Shown here piece after piece: positions 63,964-64,000 of a stretch of 64,000 nt of DNA. The translations under genes and the position numbers were made by a program. The notes under the pieces are model-generated. The model searched no databases. It had not been told where the DNA came from and saw only the letters and a program-made list of their open reading frames with translations. The DNA is from Carboxylicivirga litoralis. Lineage in GTDB: Bacteria > Bacteroidota > Bacteroidia > Bacteroidales > Marinilabiliaceae. Where the stretch lies: assembly GCF_025499605.1 (NCBI RefSeq), contig NZ_JAFMVC010000003.1, positions 285,677-349,676 of the forward strand, written 5' to 3'. The stretch's first letter is position 1, and each line of letters starts with the position of its first letter.

Positions 63964-64000
63964 AAAGGATTGCCTTGCTGTATTTGAGAATTTACTGCAA
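63926..64000 (+). CDS. Start of a gene leaving the window
   Basis: Begins ATGATG at 63926 within the end of the broken frame and stays open to base 64000 (MMINQKIVAENFEKDCLAV, then FENLLQ). Only 25 residues are visible, too few to assign a family. The overlap with the preceding frame is 38 bp. Confidence 0.35.
   Translation, partial: MMINQKIVAENFEKDCLAVFENLLQ

Overview
The window is chromosomal DNA of a member of the Bacteroidota, probably a Marinilabiliales- or Bacteroidales-like marine or anaerobic carbohydrate degrader (lineage is inference). The evidence is type IX secretion tails (a type A sorting domain at 25.4-27.2 kb, a CHU_C/type B domain at 48.8-50.0 kb), GH97 and GH20 lipoproteins, a TonB receptor with a carboxypeptidase-regulatory-like domain, lineage-typical DUF4290, DUF5723, FISUMP and DUF6261 proteins, and TAnnTTTG -7 promoter boxes. 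Base composition looks AT-rich throughout. No rRNA, tRNA, CRISPR array or insertion sequence was recognised.

Layout. 1-8.1 kb (minus): housekeeping genes hpt, adk, obg, a membrane MutS-like ATPase, parE and parC (parC runs off the left edge). 8.3-9.4 kb: purE and a SPOR lipoprotein converge on a shared terminator. 9.5-19.2 kb: a PhoR/PhoB-like two-component pair, a divergent Pit-type phosphate transporter, and a TonB receptor followed by a duplicated beta-helix-like lipoprotein. Arrays of TTAACA-like hexamers with an 11-bp period lie beside phoB, pit and the TonB gene and tie them into a candidate phosphate-starvation regulon. 19.5-24.4 kb: a six-hairpin glycosidase and a GH97 alpha-glucosidase. 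24.5-32.8 kb: ung, a T9SS-exported FN3 protein, a shortened FISUMP lipoprotein, an uncharacterised protein, then GH20 and a GH10-like lipoprotein. The 28.6-29.4 kb gap holds a 20-bp perfect palindrome and a degenerate 21-bp-period array of about 19 units.

33.0-40.5 kb: an FAD oxidoreductase, a Cys-rich small protein, and a two-gene cassette (lipoprotein plus DUF5723 barrel) present twice in tandem. 40.9-48.6 kb: dnaJ-grpE, two thioredoxin-fold proteins (one without its CxxC), a MurA with Asp at the usual catalytic-Cys position, DUF4290 and a UvrD/PcrA helicase. 48.8-59.0 kb: a gliding-associated C-terminal protein, a thioredoxin-like protein, coaD, a methyltransferase-GT2 fusion, a GT39-like membrane protein, an SLC12-like permease and a uracil/xanthine permease.

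59.0-64.0 kb is an accessory, repeat-rich end. Several dispersed repeat modules flank a lone putative lipoprotein. Beyond a DUF6261 gene lies a DUF5677 gene bounded by a 10-bp inverted repeat of the integron-cassette type (GTTAGGC/GCCTAAC), followed by a broken gene and one that leaves the window.
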